From NCBI GenBank assembly GCA_910585625.1, contig CAJUFQ010000048.1:1-15774 (forward strand): a DNA stretch of 15,774 nt, written 5' to 3'. Origin of the DNA: an uncultured Lachnospiraceae bacterium. GTDB lineage: Bacteria > Bacillota > Clostridia > Lachnospirales > Lachnospiraceae. The notes under the pieces were generated by a model. It was not told the origin of the DNA. It searched no databases and saw nothing but the letters and a program-made list of their open reading frames with translations. This document shows positions 1 through 6,885 of this stretch, piece after piece (position 1 is the stretch's first letter; each line of letters begins with the position of its first letter). The translations under genes were made by a program, and so were the position numbers.

Positions 1-59
1 TCTGCCAGATAACCCCAGATTATCCCACACTCACTCCTCTAACCCTTCCATTCTTCCAA

Positions 60-119
60 ATCATACCACACACGCCTCCCAGATTTCCCTATTTTCCGAC
101 ATTCTTAGCAAAATCTTAA
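60..119 (-). promoter_or_regulatory. Candidate response-regulator box and -10 downstream of vanTr
   Basis: On the minus strand TTAAGA (119-114) and CTAAGA (108-103) are separated by 5 bases, giving an 11-base direct repeat of the kind OmpR/PhoB-family regulators bind. An extended -10 (TGGTATGAT, hexamer at 65-60) follows about 37 bases downstream, with no clear -35. This would drive a gene leaving the window on the left. No coding sequence can be supported in 1-139, and no terminator hairpin is visible after vanTr. The same box recurs near 4761-4777 and 6937-6953. The call is inference from pattern only. Confidence 0.35.
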
Positions 120-139
120 CATTCCTTCATCTCCCTGAT

Positions 140-1261
140 TCACTCAGCCACCCGCTCCAGCCGTTCCCCGAGACGGCTCACAATCTCATTACTGATAGTC
201 CCCGCCCACTGAGCCAGCTCCTCCGCCTGGATTTCCAGGCTCCCGGACTTGCCAATCAGCACGGCTTCATCCCCGGCCTGCACCCTGGGGATGTCCGTCA
301 CATCCACAAGCATCTGATCCATGCAGATTCTCCCAATGACAGGCGCCATCTGCCCATTACAAAGCACATAACCGCTGTTTGACAGTTCCCTGGGCACTCC
401 GTCCGCATAACCAATGGAAAGAGCGGCGATTTTTCGGTTCCCGCAAGCATTATAAGTCAGCCCATAACCTGCCCCTTCTCCGTGGTACAGCATTTTCACA
501 CTCTCTACCCGGGTCTTTAAGGAAAGGACCGGCTTTAAATCCACCTCCGCCATCGCACGGTCATCCTTATCGCTGTATATGCCATAAAGCGCAATGCCTG
601 CGCGGGCGTAGTCAAAACAGCACTGGGAATAATTGAGGATGCCGTAGCTTCCCTGCAAATGGCATTTAAAATCCCGGAACCCTTGCCTGTGAAGTTCCTC
701 TGTCACATCCTCAAAGTGGCGTATCTGCGCAAGCGTGTATGCCCGCTCCTGTTCCGACTTCCCATCCGATACGCATAAATGGGAAAACAGCCCCGCCACC
801 TTCAGATTAGGCATACGGAATATTTTTACGATTTCTTCCATATTGTCCCAGCGTTCGCCCAAGCGGTGCATTCCCGTATCAATGCCGACATGGACGGTAA
901 ACTTGCGCCCATCCTCTTGCATAACTGATGCATAACTCCCATCGACTACCGTCTGAATTAAATCATAGGCAAGCAAATCACCAAACTCCGCCGGGTGCGT
1001 GTATCCTAACACCAAGATTTCCCCGGAAATCCCGGACAGGCGAAGCTGGACGCCCTCTGCAGCGGACGCCACGCAAAATGCCTGAACGCCCTGGTTCTGC
1101 AATGCCTTTGCAACCAGCGCAGCCCCATGTCCATAAGCATTTGCCTTGACTGCCGGCATCAGTGCGCAGTCGAAGGGCAAAACCCTGCGAAACTCCTCGA
1201 TATTATGTTTTAAATTTCCCATATTTAGCTCAATCCAAGCCCTGCCTTTTTTATACATCAT
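140..1261 (-). CDS. vanTr: VanT racemase subunit (serine/alanine racemase, soluble domain)
   Basis: PLP-dependent racemase expected to convert L-Ser to D-Ser (and some L-Ala to D-Ala) in the cytoplasm, supplying VanG. The PLP lysine is K39 in PAVKANAYGHG. The catalytic tyrosine is Y266 in GAGYGLTY. The IGYADGVPR (283-291) and RICMDQ (311-316) blocks are typical of alanine racemases. Near the C-terminus the motif reads TISNEI, with N358 where ordinary alanine racemases have Tyr; this Asn is characteristic of VanT serine racemases. At 373 residues it is a full-length racemase. The start overlaps the end of vanTm by 11 bases, in another reading frame; ATGATG follows a GGAGATGGA, so the start may be 1261 or 1258. 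In VanC and VanG types this domain is fused to the membrane domain, whereas VanL has separate genes as here. A housekeeping alanine racemase is less likely given N358 and the neighbours. Confidence 0.9.
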   Translation of the reverse strand: MMYKKGRAWIELNMGNLKHNIEEFRRVLPFDCALMPAVKANAYGHGAALVAKALQNQGVQAFCVASAAEGVQLRLSGISGEILVLGYTHPAEFGDLLAYDLIQTVVDGSYASVMQEDGRKFTVHVGIDTGMHRLGERWDNMEEIVKIFRMPNLKVAGLFSHLCVSDGKSEQERAYTLAQIRHFEDVTEELHRQGFRDFKCHLQGSYGILNYSQCCFDYARAGIALYGIYSDKDDRAMAEVDLKPVLSLKTRVESVKMLYHGEGAGYGLTYNACGNRKIAALSIGYADGVPRELSNSGYVLCNGQMAPVIGRICMDQMLVDVTDIPRVQAGDEAVLIGKSGSLEIQAEELAQWAGTISNEIVSRLGERLERVAE

Positions 1262-2285
1262 TCCATCTCCAAAATCTTTGAAAAATATGTGTAACAGCTA
1301 TTACGATAAGAGACAGCAGCGCCGTCGCGACCACCACGGCCAAGTAATGTACCAGGGACTGCTCTACGAGCAATTTCTTCATTTTCAGCACCTCCGCCGC
1401 GCCACGCACAACAACGATGCACAGCGGATGCAGGATATAAAGATACATGGACAGATCCCTGGCTATTGCTATTTGCCGGCATTCCAGAGACAGCAGAAAC
1501 TCAAACAGGAAAAACATAACCGGCATCAGCAAAAAATACATACTGTTATGCTTCTGCCACTGGAGGAAATAACTTGCAAATCCTTCTGCCAGCATCCCTG
1601 CCAGTGAAATAGCCAGCCCAACCCCCGCCGTTTTCTGTGATATCCTGACTTTCCCATTTGCGAGCAGCACGCCCAGCCACAGAAAAAACGGCGCGAAAAA
1701 AATGCCGTTCCTCGTATAGGAACTGACGGCAAACACTGCCTCATAAGCCGTTTTCAGGAAAGGAACCTGGCTGATCAGATTGTAATAGCTGTCGCCTAAC
1801 ACGCCAAGCACATATAGCACAAATACAATCACGGACACAGCCAACGGATGACAAAACTGCAGCAGCCCCACAATCAGCAAGCATCCCAGGATGACTGCCG
1901 GAAGATACCATAAATGGTAAAATGTGCCGTCAAAGAAAATTTCTTTCAGCCATCCACCCACGCTGCCGCTGACATTATCTGCATAAAATTTCAACGGCAG
2001 ATAGAGAAGCGTGGAAATCAAGTATAAAAAAACTGTCTTCTTCAAAAATTTCCCAAGAGCCGGGGTAATGATTTCCTCTCCTCTTTTCCGCTGATAAGGA
2101 GCCAGCACAAAGAACCCGCTGACCATCAGGAAAAATGGCACGCCTACCCTCCCCAGGCAATAAGTCACAAGGAAATCCGCCGTCTCGCTAAAGGAAGCCA
2201 ACGGCGCTGTGTGGATTGCTACAATCAGCAGGGCCGCAATAAGCCGGAAATTGTCAATCGCAGCATAATTATTTCTCTGTCTCAT
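1251..2285 (-). CDS. vanTm: VanT membrane subunit (acyltransferase-3-like, putative L-Ser importer)
   Basis: Integral membrane protein of 344 residues with about ten hydrophobic segments, of the acyltransferase-3 fold that forms the N-terminal half of VanT. The N-terminus has the family D11, R14 and H25 pattern (IDNFRLIAALLIVAIHTAP), followed by RVGVPFFLMVSGFF. In fused VanT proteins this half is thought to bring in L-serine for the racemase half; that role here is inferred from the family. It lies 8 bases after vanXY and overlaps vanTr by 11 bases. Together the two chains total 717 residues, close to a fused VanT of about 700. The split could be a real gene fission, as in vanL, or a frameshift in a fused gene; the ribosome binding site and double ATG at the junction favour real separate translation. 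Confidence 0.85.
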   Translation of the reverse strand: MRQRNNYAAIDNFRLIAALLIVAIHTAPLASFSETADFLVTYCLGRVGVPFFLMVSGFFVLAPYQRKRGEEIITPALGKFLKKTVFLYLISTLLYLPLKFYADNVSGSVGGWLKEIFFDGTFYHLWYLPAVILGCLLIVGLLQFCHPLAVSVIVFVLYVLGVLGDSYYNLISQVPFLKTAYEAVFAVSSYTRNGIFFAPFFLWLGVLLANGKVRISQKTAGVGLAISLAGMLAEGFASYFLQWQKHNSMYFLLMPVMFFLFEFLLSLECRQIAIARDLSMYLYILHPLCIVVVRGAAEVLKMKKLLVEQSLVHYLAVVVATALLSLIVIAVTHIFQRFWRWNDV

Positions 2286-2293
2286 ATCTCTTT

Positions 2294-3280
2294 CTATTCC
2301 TTTCCCACTGGGGTGGATAAATGTTTCTCGATGATGCAGGTAATGATAAAACCGTCCATATTATTCCCGGATACCCGAATGCCCTGTCTCAGCTGCCCTT
2401 CAATCCCCATATAATCTCCCTGTGTACCCACATACGCGACCCTTGTATATTCCCGGGTGTTTCCATACGCAAGCTGCGTATGCTCCTGAGCATTTCCATA
2501 TGCAATCCTCGTATATTCCCCTTCCGCTTTTACATAACCAATCCTAATCTCCTTGCCTTCCCGGTACATAATAAGAGGATTCTCCAATAAATCAAACTGT
2601 TTCAGCCATTCCACATATTCTTCCAGCACCATGCCTTTTTTCCGCATCATCCGTGCATGAGGCACGCCAATATAACGGAAATGCCAAGGTTCTGCTCCAA
2701 TCCCGGTAATCGCCTGTTTTTCTTTGGGGTAACGCTCAATAAAACCAAAGTCCGCCATCTTCTCGCGGAATCTCTGGCAAATCCCCTCATAAGGGAAATC
2801 CGGGCGGATAAAATCTATCTCAGCCTTGTTCTCTGCAAGGTCTATGGCTAATCCTGTCTGATGCTCGCTGTGGTCGGGAAACGCTACATATTTTTCAGTA
2901 AATTCCCTTCCGTTTTCCTTCAGGGAATCCTCAAAAATCCTCACCTGTTCTTCTTTCGTGCGGTATCCGCTCACCCCCACAATGAAATCCTGCCTTGCAG
3001 CATCCCTGCCCAGCCTGCCATTTTGCATACGCAGGCTGATATATCCCTTTCCGATTGCTTCCCTTCTGACTTCCTTCAGCAGCCTCCTTAGCATCGCCGC
3101 ACTCTCACATTCCATGCAGATTTCCGGCTGCCTTGCCGACACCGGACATAATTCCCTTTCTTTGGGAATATAGCGCATAGGGTACTGGCGGTTGACCAAA
3201 ATAAGGCTCCCCTGATGTATCCTGACATTATTTAACACAAGGCTCCCCTGACATATCCTGCTCCTGCCTGATACCAGCAT
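2294..3280 (-). CDS. vanXY: VanXY D,D-dipeptidase/D,D-carboxypeptidase with repeat-expanded C-terminus
   Basis: Zinc peptidase of the VanY family that hydrolyses D-Ala-D-Ala and trims D-Ala-ending pentapeptide precursors, so that D-Ala-D-Ser replaces them. Numbered from the ATG at 3280: SGYRT 104-108, SEHQTGLAID 138-147 with zinc ligands H140 and D147, and EPWH 197-200 with catalytic E197 and ligand H200. A reading frame also opens with GTG at 3313, directly after the vanG stop. The ATG at 3280 is preferred because AGGAG lies 8 bases upstream. The protein is 328 residues, longer than the roughly 190-260 usual for VanXY. The extra length is at residues about 238-300, where an 11-residue unit (AYGN..EYTR type) repeats, before a final SGNNMDGFI segment. 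No signal peptide or membrane anchor is seen, which fits cytoplasmic VanXY rather than anchored VanY. Confidence 0.88.
   Translation of the reverse strand: MLVSGRSRICQGSLVLNNVRIHQGSLILVNRQYPMRYIPKERELCPVSARQPEICMECESAAMLRRLLKEVRREAIGKGYISLRMQNGRLGRDAARQDFIVGVSGYRTKEEQVRIFEDSLKENGREFTEKYVAFPDHSEHQTGLAIDLAENKAEIDFIRPDFPYEGICQRFREKMADFGFIERYPKEKQAITGIGAEPWHFRYIGVPHARMMRKKGMVLEEYVEWLKQFDLLENPLIMYREGKEIRIGYVKAEGEYTRIAYGNAQEHTQLAYGNTREYTRVAYVGTQGDYMGIEGQLRQGIRVSGNNMDGFIITCIIEKHLSTPVGKE
2432..2530 (-). repeat. Three tandem 33-base units inside vanXY
   Basis: Units 2432-2464, 2465-2497 and 2498-2530 are imperfect 33-base direct repeats. They encode 11-residue units read on the minus strand as EGEYTRIAYGN, QEHTQLAYGNT and REYTRVAYVGT (register approximate). 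Weaker units flank them on both sides (KEIRIGYVKA before, GDYMGIEGQL after). The length is a multiple of three, so the frame is kept. The alternation of polar and aliphatic or aromatic residues suggests short beta strands, by inference. Confidence 0.85.
3203..3261 (-). repeat. 36-base-spaced duplication in the vanXY N-terminus
   Basis: Two near-identical blocks of about 23 bases (3203-3225 and 3239-3261) start with AAGGCTCCCCTGA and lie 36 bases apart. They encode the paired peptides RICQGSLVLNN and RIHQGSLILVN at residues about 8-30. The second copy continues into the usual VanXY start region, so the first looks like an in-frame 12-residue duplication. Confidence 0.6.
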
Positions 3281-3313
3281 TTTCCACACTCCTGTCTGTT
3301 TTCCTGTTTCCAC

Positions 3314-4363
3314 TTATGGCTTCATCTCCAGCAGCCTGCTTAAGATTTCTTCAAATGAAATGCCTGCCGCCTTCATCATGTTGGGATACCGGCTATGGGC
3401 AGTAAACCCGGGGATTGTGTTGACCTCATTGAAATAAAGCTCTCCCTTTGGCGTTAAGAACAAATCGACCCTGGCAAAATAACTGCAGCCCAGCCCTCGG
3501 TAAATGCGTACGGCCGCATCCTTAACCTCCTTTGCCTTTTCCTCCGAAATCCGCGCCGGAACATGGATTTTTGAAGATGTAAGGGTATATTTCTCCGTGT
3601 AGTCAAAGAATCCTTCCGACAGCTCGATTTCATCCACTTCTCCGACCGTCAGGTCGTCCGTCCCCAGAACGGCGCAGCCTACTTCAAAGCCATCGACCAT
3701 TTCTTCCAAAATCACAGTGGAATCGTAGGCAAATGCATGATCCACTGCTGCCAAAAGCCCTTCCTTGCCAACAACCCTGGTAATCCCAAAAGAAGACCCG
3801 GCACGCAGAGGTTTCACGAACAATGGATAACCCAACGCATCCCCCAAAGATTCTATCCGCCGGGTATCCTGCCTGCCCGCCTCCGTGACCGTATAAGAAG
3901 CCGGAACTTTTACCCCACACTCCTTCGCGAGCCTGTGGGCCATTTCCTTGTCCATGCAGATGGCGGAACTCATGGTATCGCAGCCAATCAGAGGGATGCC
4001 TGCCAGCTCCAGCACGCCCTGCACCAAGCCATCCTCTCCGTTTTTACCATGAAGGATGGGTAATGCCCCATCAAGGGGAATTTCTTCTGCCTTGCCCTCT
4101 GTTAAAAGCAGTATCCCATGCAGACGCTTATCGGGCGATACTACGACAGGAACGCATTTGCTTTCTGTAAGCCAACTATCTGCTGGAATATCTTCCAATT
4201 CCCCACGGTACAGATACCATGTACCGTTCTTTGCTATGCCGATAGGAAGTGTTTCATATGTTTCCTCATCCAAATGTGTGATAACCGCATAGGCAGACTG
4301 CAGCGATACTTCATATTCGCTGGAAGCGCCCCCAAATAAAATCGCTATCTTTTTTCGTCTCAT
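3314..4363 (-). CDS. vanG: D-Ala-D-Ser ligase, VanG type
   Basis: ATP-grasp ligase joining D-Ala to D-Ser, giving cell-wall precursors with reduced vancomycin affinity. The D-Ala ligase motifs are all present in 349 residues: SSEYEVS 14-20, HGKNGEDG 105-112, FVKPLRAGSSFGI 182-194, ARVDLFL 297-303 and NEVNTIPGF 312-320. The substrate loop reads FFDYTEKYTL (252-261). This EKY pattern is shared by D-Ala-D-Ala and D-Ala-D-Ser ligases, and not by the D-Ala-D-Lac ligases VanA and VanB. Specificity for serine is inferred from the adjacent vanXY and split vanT rather than from the loop alone. The ATG follows AAGGAG closely. The stop codon TAA abuts a GTG in the vanXY frame. A housekeeping Ddl would not normally sit in this cluster. 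Confidence 0.9.
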   Translation of the reverse strand: MRRKKIAILFGGASSEYEVSLQSAYAVITHLDEETYETLPIGIAKNGTWYLYRGELEDIPADSWLTESKCVPVVVSPDKRLHGILLLTEGKAEEIPLDGALPILHGKNGEDGLVQGVLELAGIPLIGCDTMSSAICMDKEMAHRLAKECGVKVPASYTVTEAGRQDTRRIESLGDALGYPLFVKPLRAGSSFGITRVVGKEGLLAAVDHAFAYDSTVILEEMVDGFEVGCAVLGTDDLTVGEVDEIELSEGFFDYTEKYTLTSSKIHVPARISEEKAKEVKDAAVRIYRGLGCSYFARVDLFLTPKGELYFNEVNTIPGFTAHSRYPNMMKAAGISFEEILSRLLEMKP

Positions 4364-4445
4364 ATAATCTATCTCCTTTTTTCCTCATGATACCCAGTCC
4401 AGATGACAGCTTAGTGACTTTTGCATGACAGAATTGTCACAAATT

Positions 4446-4671
4446 TCACGCTGTAGCGTGAGAAGGTATTTCCTAAGTCAAATACCCCGCAGCAAGCTGA
4501 TGTGGGATGTCTTACGCTTGTTTTTAGCAAGTTCGCCCCAAGGGGCGGGTATTTGACCCTCGCGGCATTCGTCAAATATCCATGCAAGCATGGCTACTTT
4601 CCTCATTGCTCGCGGGAATAAAATCCGGGCGTCAAAAGGTGGCTTTTAAAATTTCTATCCCACCTTTTGAC
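4446..4671. repeat. Nested palindromic intergenic element between vanS and vanG
   Basis: About 225 bases built almost wholly of inverted repeats. Perfect arms are: TCACGCT/AGCGTGA (4446-4452/4455-4461); GGTATTT/AAATACC (4464-4470/4480-4486); GTCAAATACCC/GGGTATTTGAC (4477-4487/4547-4557); CGCCCC/GGGGCG (4534-4539/4542-4547); CCATGC/GCATGG (4580-4585/4588-4593); and GTCAAAAGGTGG/CCACCTTTTGAC (4631-4642/4660-4671). GTCAAATATCC at 4571-4581 is a further, slightly imperfect partner for the 4547-4557 arm. The recurring GTCAAAT word in alternating orientation, with GC-rich stem tips, suggests a dispersed, non-coding repeat of REP/BIME kind or a structured RNA leader of vanG. I see no reading frame of note inside it. 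Whether it recurs elsewhere in the genome cannot be seen here. Confidence 0.7.
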
Positions 4672-4689
4672 CCTAAACGCTAATAAGAG

Positions 4690-4730
4690 AAAAAACCGCC
4701 TGTCTCGCATTTATTGTACGAAACAGACGG
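4690..4730 (-). terminator. Rho-independent terminator after vanRS
   Basis: On the minus strand CCGTCTGTTTCG (4730-4719) pairs with CGAGACAGGCGG (4707-4696), a 12-base stem with two G-T pairs and an 11-base loop, followed by six T (4695-4690). It should end vanRS transcripts. If a vanG promoter lies upstream of it, it would act as an attenuator for vanG-vanXY-vanT. Confidence 0.8.
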
Positions 4731-4760
4731 CTTCTATGTCTTAATATTCTGTTGCTACTT

Positions 4761-4824
4761 CCGTAAGATAATCTTAACAGACTGTTAGGTTTTTGTAAAC
4801 TTTCTTAAGCTGCATTTTTACAAA
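4761..4824 (-). promoter_or_regulatory. Candidate VanR-controlled region of the vanG operon
   Basis: The minus strand reads CTAACA (4788-4783), TTAAGA (4777-4772), TTACGG (4766-4761), each 11 bases apart, resembling tandem half-sites of an OmpR-family regulator. Another TTAAGA lies at 4808-4803. The region also holds TAACAG-A-CTGTTA (4775-4787) and TTTGTAAA/TTTACAAA arms (4792-4799/4817-4824). A possible promoter is TTTACA at 4798-4793, 17 bases, then TAAGAT at 4775-4770. No better promoter was found in 4364-4690, though IR TGACA-N4-TGTCA near 4423-4436 could be an operator. All of this is inference. Confidence 0.35.
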
Positions 4825-4924
4825 CACCGCCTTGCCGTTTTTCAACTGGCAGGCAATGCCGCATCATCCGCTGCCCCCCTTACCTTCTTCTTATTTTACA
4901 GTATACTCAATCTCAGCCAATCTT

Positions 4925-6148
4925 TCAATCATTGATTTTTTCACTTTCCTCTCCATGTATAGGCAGACTGACCACAAAGACAATCTGCTCATTCTCGCTT
5001 TCCGCAGATATCTCGCCTCCGTGCAGCATGACAATCTCCTTGGCAATGGCAAGCCCAAGACCCGCTCCGCCAGTATTGGAAGTCCTTGCCTCATCCATCC
5101 GGTAAAATTTTTCAAAGATGGAGGACAGTTTTTCTTGGGGAATGGTCTTCCCCTGATTCTGGAACCTGATTACCACAAAGTCCTGCTGCATCTTCTCCAG
5201 GAAAATATGGATTTTCGTATTGTCGTAGCTGTAAGCAACCGCATTTTTCAGGATATTGTTAAACACCCGGGCCAGCTTTACGGCATCGCCGCAGACAATC
5301 ACATCTTCGTCCCCATGCAGCACTGCCTGGTTGCCTTTCCAGCTCAGAAGAGGATAGAATTCCTCAATCATCTGCAACAGCATATAGTAAAGGTCAATCT
5401 TTTCTTTTTCCAGGACAATCTGCTGGATGTTGTAACGCGTAATCTCAAAAAACTCATTAATCAGCTGCTCAAGGCGGTTCGCTTTTTCAAGCGTGATATG
5501 GACGTATTTCGCTTTCTGCTTGGCAGGCATATCCGGCGCCTCCTCCAAAAGGCTGAGATAACCAATCACGGATGTCAGCGGCGTGCGGATGTCATGCGCA
5601 AGGTACATGACCAGGTTGTTCTTACGCTCTTCGGCAAGCCTCGCCTCCAGTTCCCTCCGCTCCAGTGTCTGGCGCAGTGTGTTCAGCTTCTTTTCCATAG
5701 GCTCCATCTCCTGAGACAGGACAATTTCTTTATCCTCTCCTTGAATTAACTTGTCCAGCCCTTCGTCAATCTCATTGAAATAGCGGGTAAACCATGACAG
5801 GGAGAACCAGAACAGCAGAAAGAAACAGAAAATTACTGCAGCAGAAATAATCAGCGTCAGGTTTTCCCGGAAGCCATACTGATAGATGTTCCTGGCGTCT
5901 GAATAGTCCAGATGGAACACGTTCTGCAGAAACATCACAATCCAGTCTCCCACACGGCCGAACCAAAAACGGCGGTACAGCGTCAGGATAATGCAGAACG
6001 CCAAAACAATCATACCCAATGTCCGCAGGAACACCTTAAATTTTAATTTCAGGTAGCGGGATTTATGCGTCTCTCCCTTTTTGGGAGACGTGCCGGCCTC
6101 TCCCTGCCTGCCTGTTTTCTTTTTCCATCCATCAGCTTCATTTCTCAA
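4925..6148 (-). CDS. vanS: VanS-type sensor histidine kinase
   Basis: Membrane kinase partner of VanR, expected to sense glycopeptide or the wall damage it causes and to phosphorylate VanR. Over 407 residues: a basic N-terminal tail, hydrophobic segments at about 43-59 and 98-119 with a short external loop of about 40 residues, a HAMP-like linker, the H-box MYLAHDIRTP with H185, the N-box FNNILKNA (296-303), FQNQGKTIP (329-337) in place of a typical G1 box, and the G2 box GGAGLGLAI (360-368). The NQGKTIP form is typical of VanS proteins. The first codon of this frame is TTG at 6148, overlapping the vanR stop by 11 bases, with AGTAGG 8 bases upstream. No in-frame ATG exists before the first membrane segment, so TTG, or a GTG near residue 39, must be used. 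Confidence 0.88.
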   Translation of the reverse strand: MRNEADGWKKKTGRQGEAGTSPKKGETHKSRYLKLKFKVFLRTLGMIVLAFCIILTLYRRFWFGRVGDWIVMFLQNVFHLDYSDARNIYQYGFRENLTLIISAAVIFCFFLLFWFSLSWFTRYFNEIDEGLDKLIQGEDKEIVLSQEMEPMEKKLNTLRQTLERRELEARLAEERKNNLVMYLAHDIRTPLTSVIGYLSLLEEAPDMPAKQKAKYVHITLEKANRLEQLINEFFEITRYNIQQIVLEKEKIDLYYMLLQMIEEFYPLLSWKGNQAVLHGDEDVIVCGDAVKLARVFNNILKNAVAYSYDNTKIHIFLEKMQQDFVVIRFQNQGKTIPQEKLSSIFEKFYRMDEARTSNTGGAGLGLAIAKEIVMLHGGEISAESENEQIVFVVSLPIHGEESEKIND

Positions 6149-6845
6149 TTTTATAACCTACTCCCCAGATTGTCTTAATGTATTTGGGATGTTCCACGGA
6201 ATCATTCATTTTCTCCCTAAGATGCCTGATATGCACGGTGATAGTATTGTTGCTCTTGCTGTAATACTCATCCTGCCAAATCTCATGAAACAGCTCTTCT
6301 GAGCTTACTGCCTCGCCTTTTCTCTGGCAAAGGATTTTCAGGATTGCAAATTCCGTAGGCGTGAGGTTTAGCGGCTTCTCATCCAGCTGGCATTCATGCG
6401 TCTTTACATTGATAATCAGCCCGCCGTGTATCAGCAAGGAAGGATCCGCCTCTTCCGCTGCCTGGGCCTGGCTGTTATACCGCTTGTAACGCCTCAACTG
6501 GGCTTTCACCCTCGCTACCAGTTCCAGGGGACGAAACGGTTTCGTCATATAATCATCTGCTCCCAGCATCAGGCCGCGGATTTTGTCAATCTCCTCATCC
6601 TTTGCCGTCAGCATGATGACTGGGTAATTATAATTCTTGCGGATTTCTTTGCAAAGTTCCAGCCCATCAATCCCCGGCAGCATGATATCTAAAACTGCAA
6701 GGTCAAATACATCTGCCTGAATCTGTTCCAACGCATCTTTGGACGTATAGCAGGCTTTCACCTCAAAATTCTCACTTTCTAAATAAAACGCCACCAAATC
6801 GGCGATTTCTTTCTCATCATCGACTATTAAAATTTTATCGCTCAC
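6138..6845 (-). CDS. vanR: VanR-type response regulator (OmpR family)
   Basis: DNA-binding partner of VanS that should activate the vanG operon, and probably its own promoter. The receiver domain (1-120) has the acidic pair D9/D10, phosphoacceptor D53 in VLDIMLPG, T80 and K102 in TKPF. A winged-helix domain fills about 140-235, ending VKTIWGVGYKIEK like. At 235 residues it is full length with no lesions. The start codon is GTG at 6845, supported by AAAAGGAG upstream. It is the first gene of the cluster; no vanU-like regulator precedes it, unlike the enterococcal vanG operon as I recall it. Assignment to VanR rather than another OmpR regulator rests on the neighbours. Confidence 0.88.
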   Translation of the reverse strand: MSDKILIVDDEKEIADLVAFYLESENFEVKACYTSKDALEQIQADVFDLAVLDIMLPGIDGLELCKEIRKNYNYPVIMLTAKDEEIDKIRGLMLGADDYMTKPFRPLELVARVKAQLRRYKRYNSQAQAAEEADPSLLIHGGLIINVKTHECQLDEKPLNLTPTEFAILKILCQRKGEAVSSEELFHEIWQDEYYSKSNNTITVHIRHLREKMNDSVEHPKYIKTIWGVGYKIEK

Positions 6846-6885
6846 AGATAGTACTCCTTTTCGTTTTTTGGCTTCGCTATGCCCA

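Noticed and set aside
1..139. Possible start of another minus-strand gene after AGAGGAG near 30-40
   Set aside because: The only GTG codons there are too close to the ribosome-binding-like sequence or run into a stop at once; nothing coding can be supported before the window edge.
1146..1607. Plus-strand open frame of 153 codons over the vanTm/vanTr junction
   Set aside because: Antisense to two well-supported genes, rich in His/Gln without domain features; considered a shadow.
4832..5749. Plus-strand open frame of 305 codons antisense to vanS
   Set aside because: It lies almost wholly opposite vanS, which has clear kinase motifs; the composition is that of a shadow frame and no ribosome binding site or family resemblance was seen.
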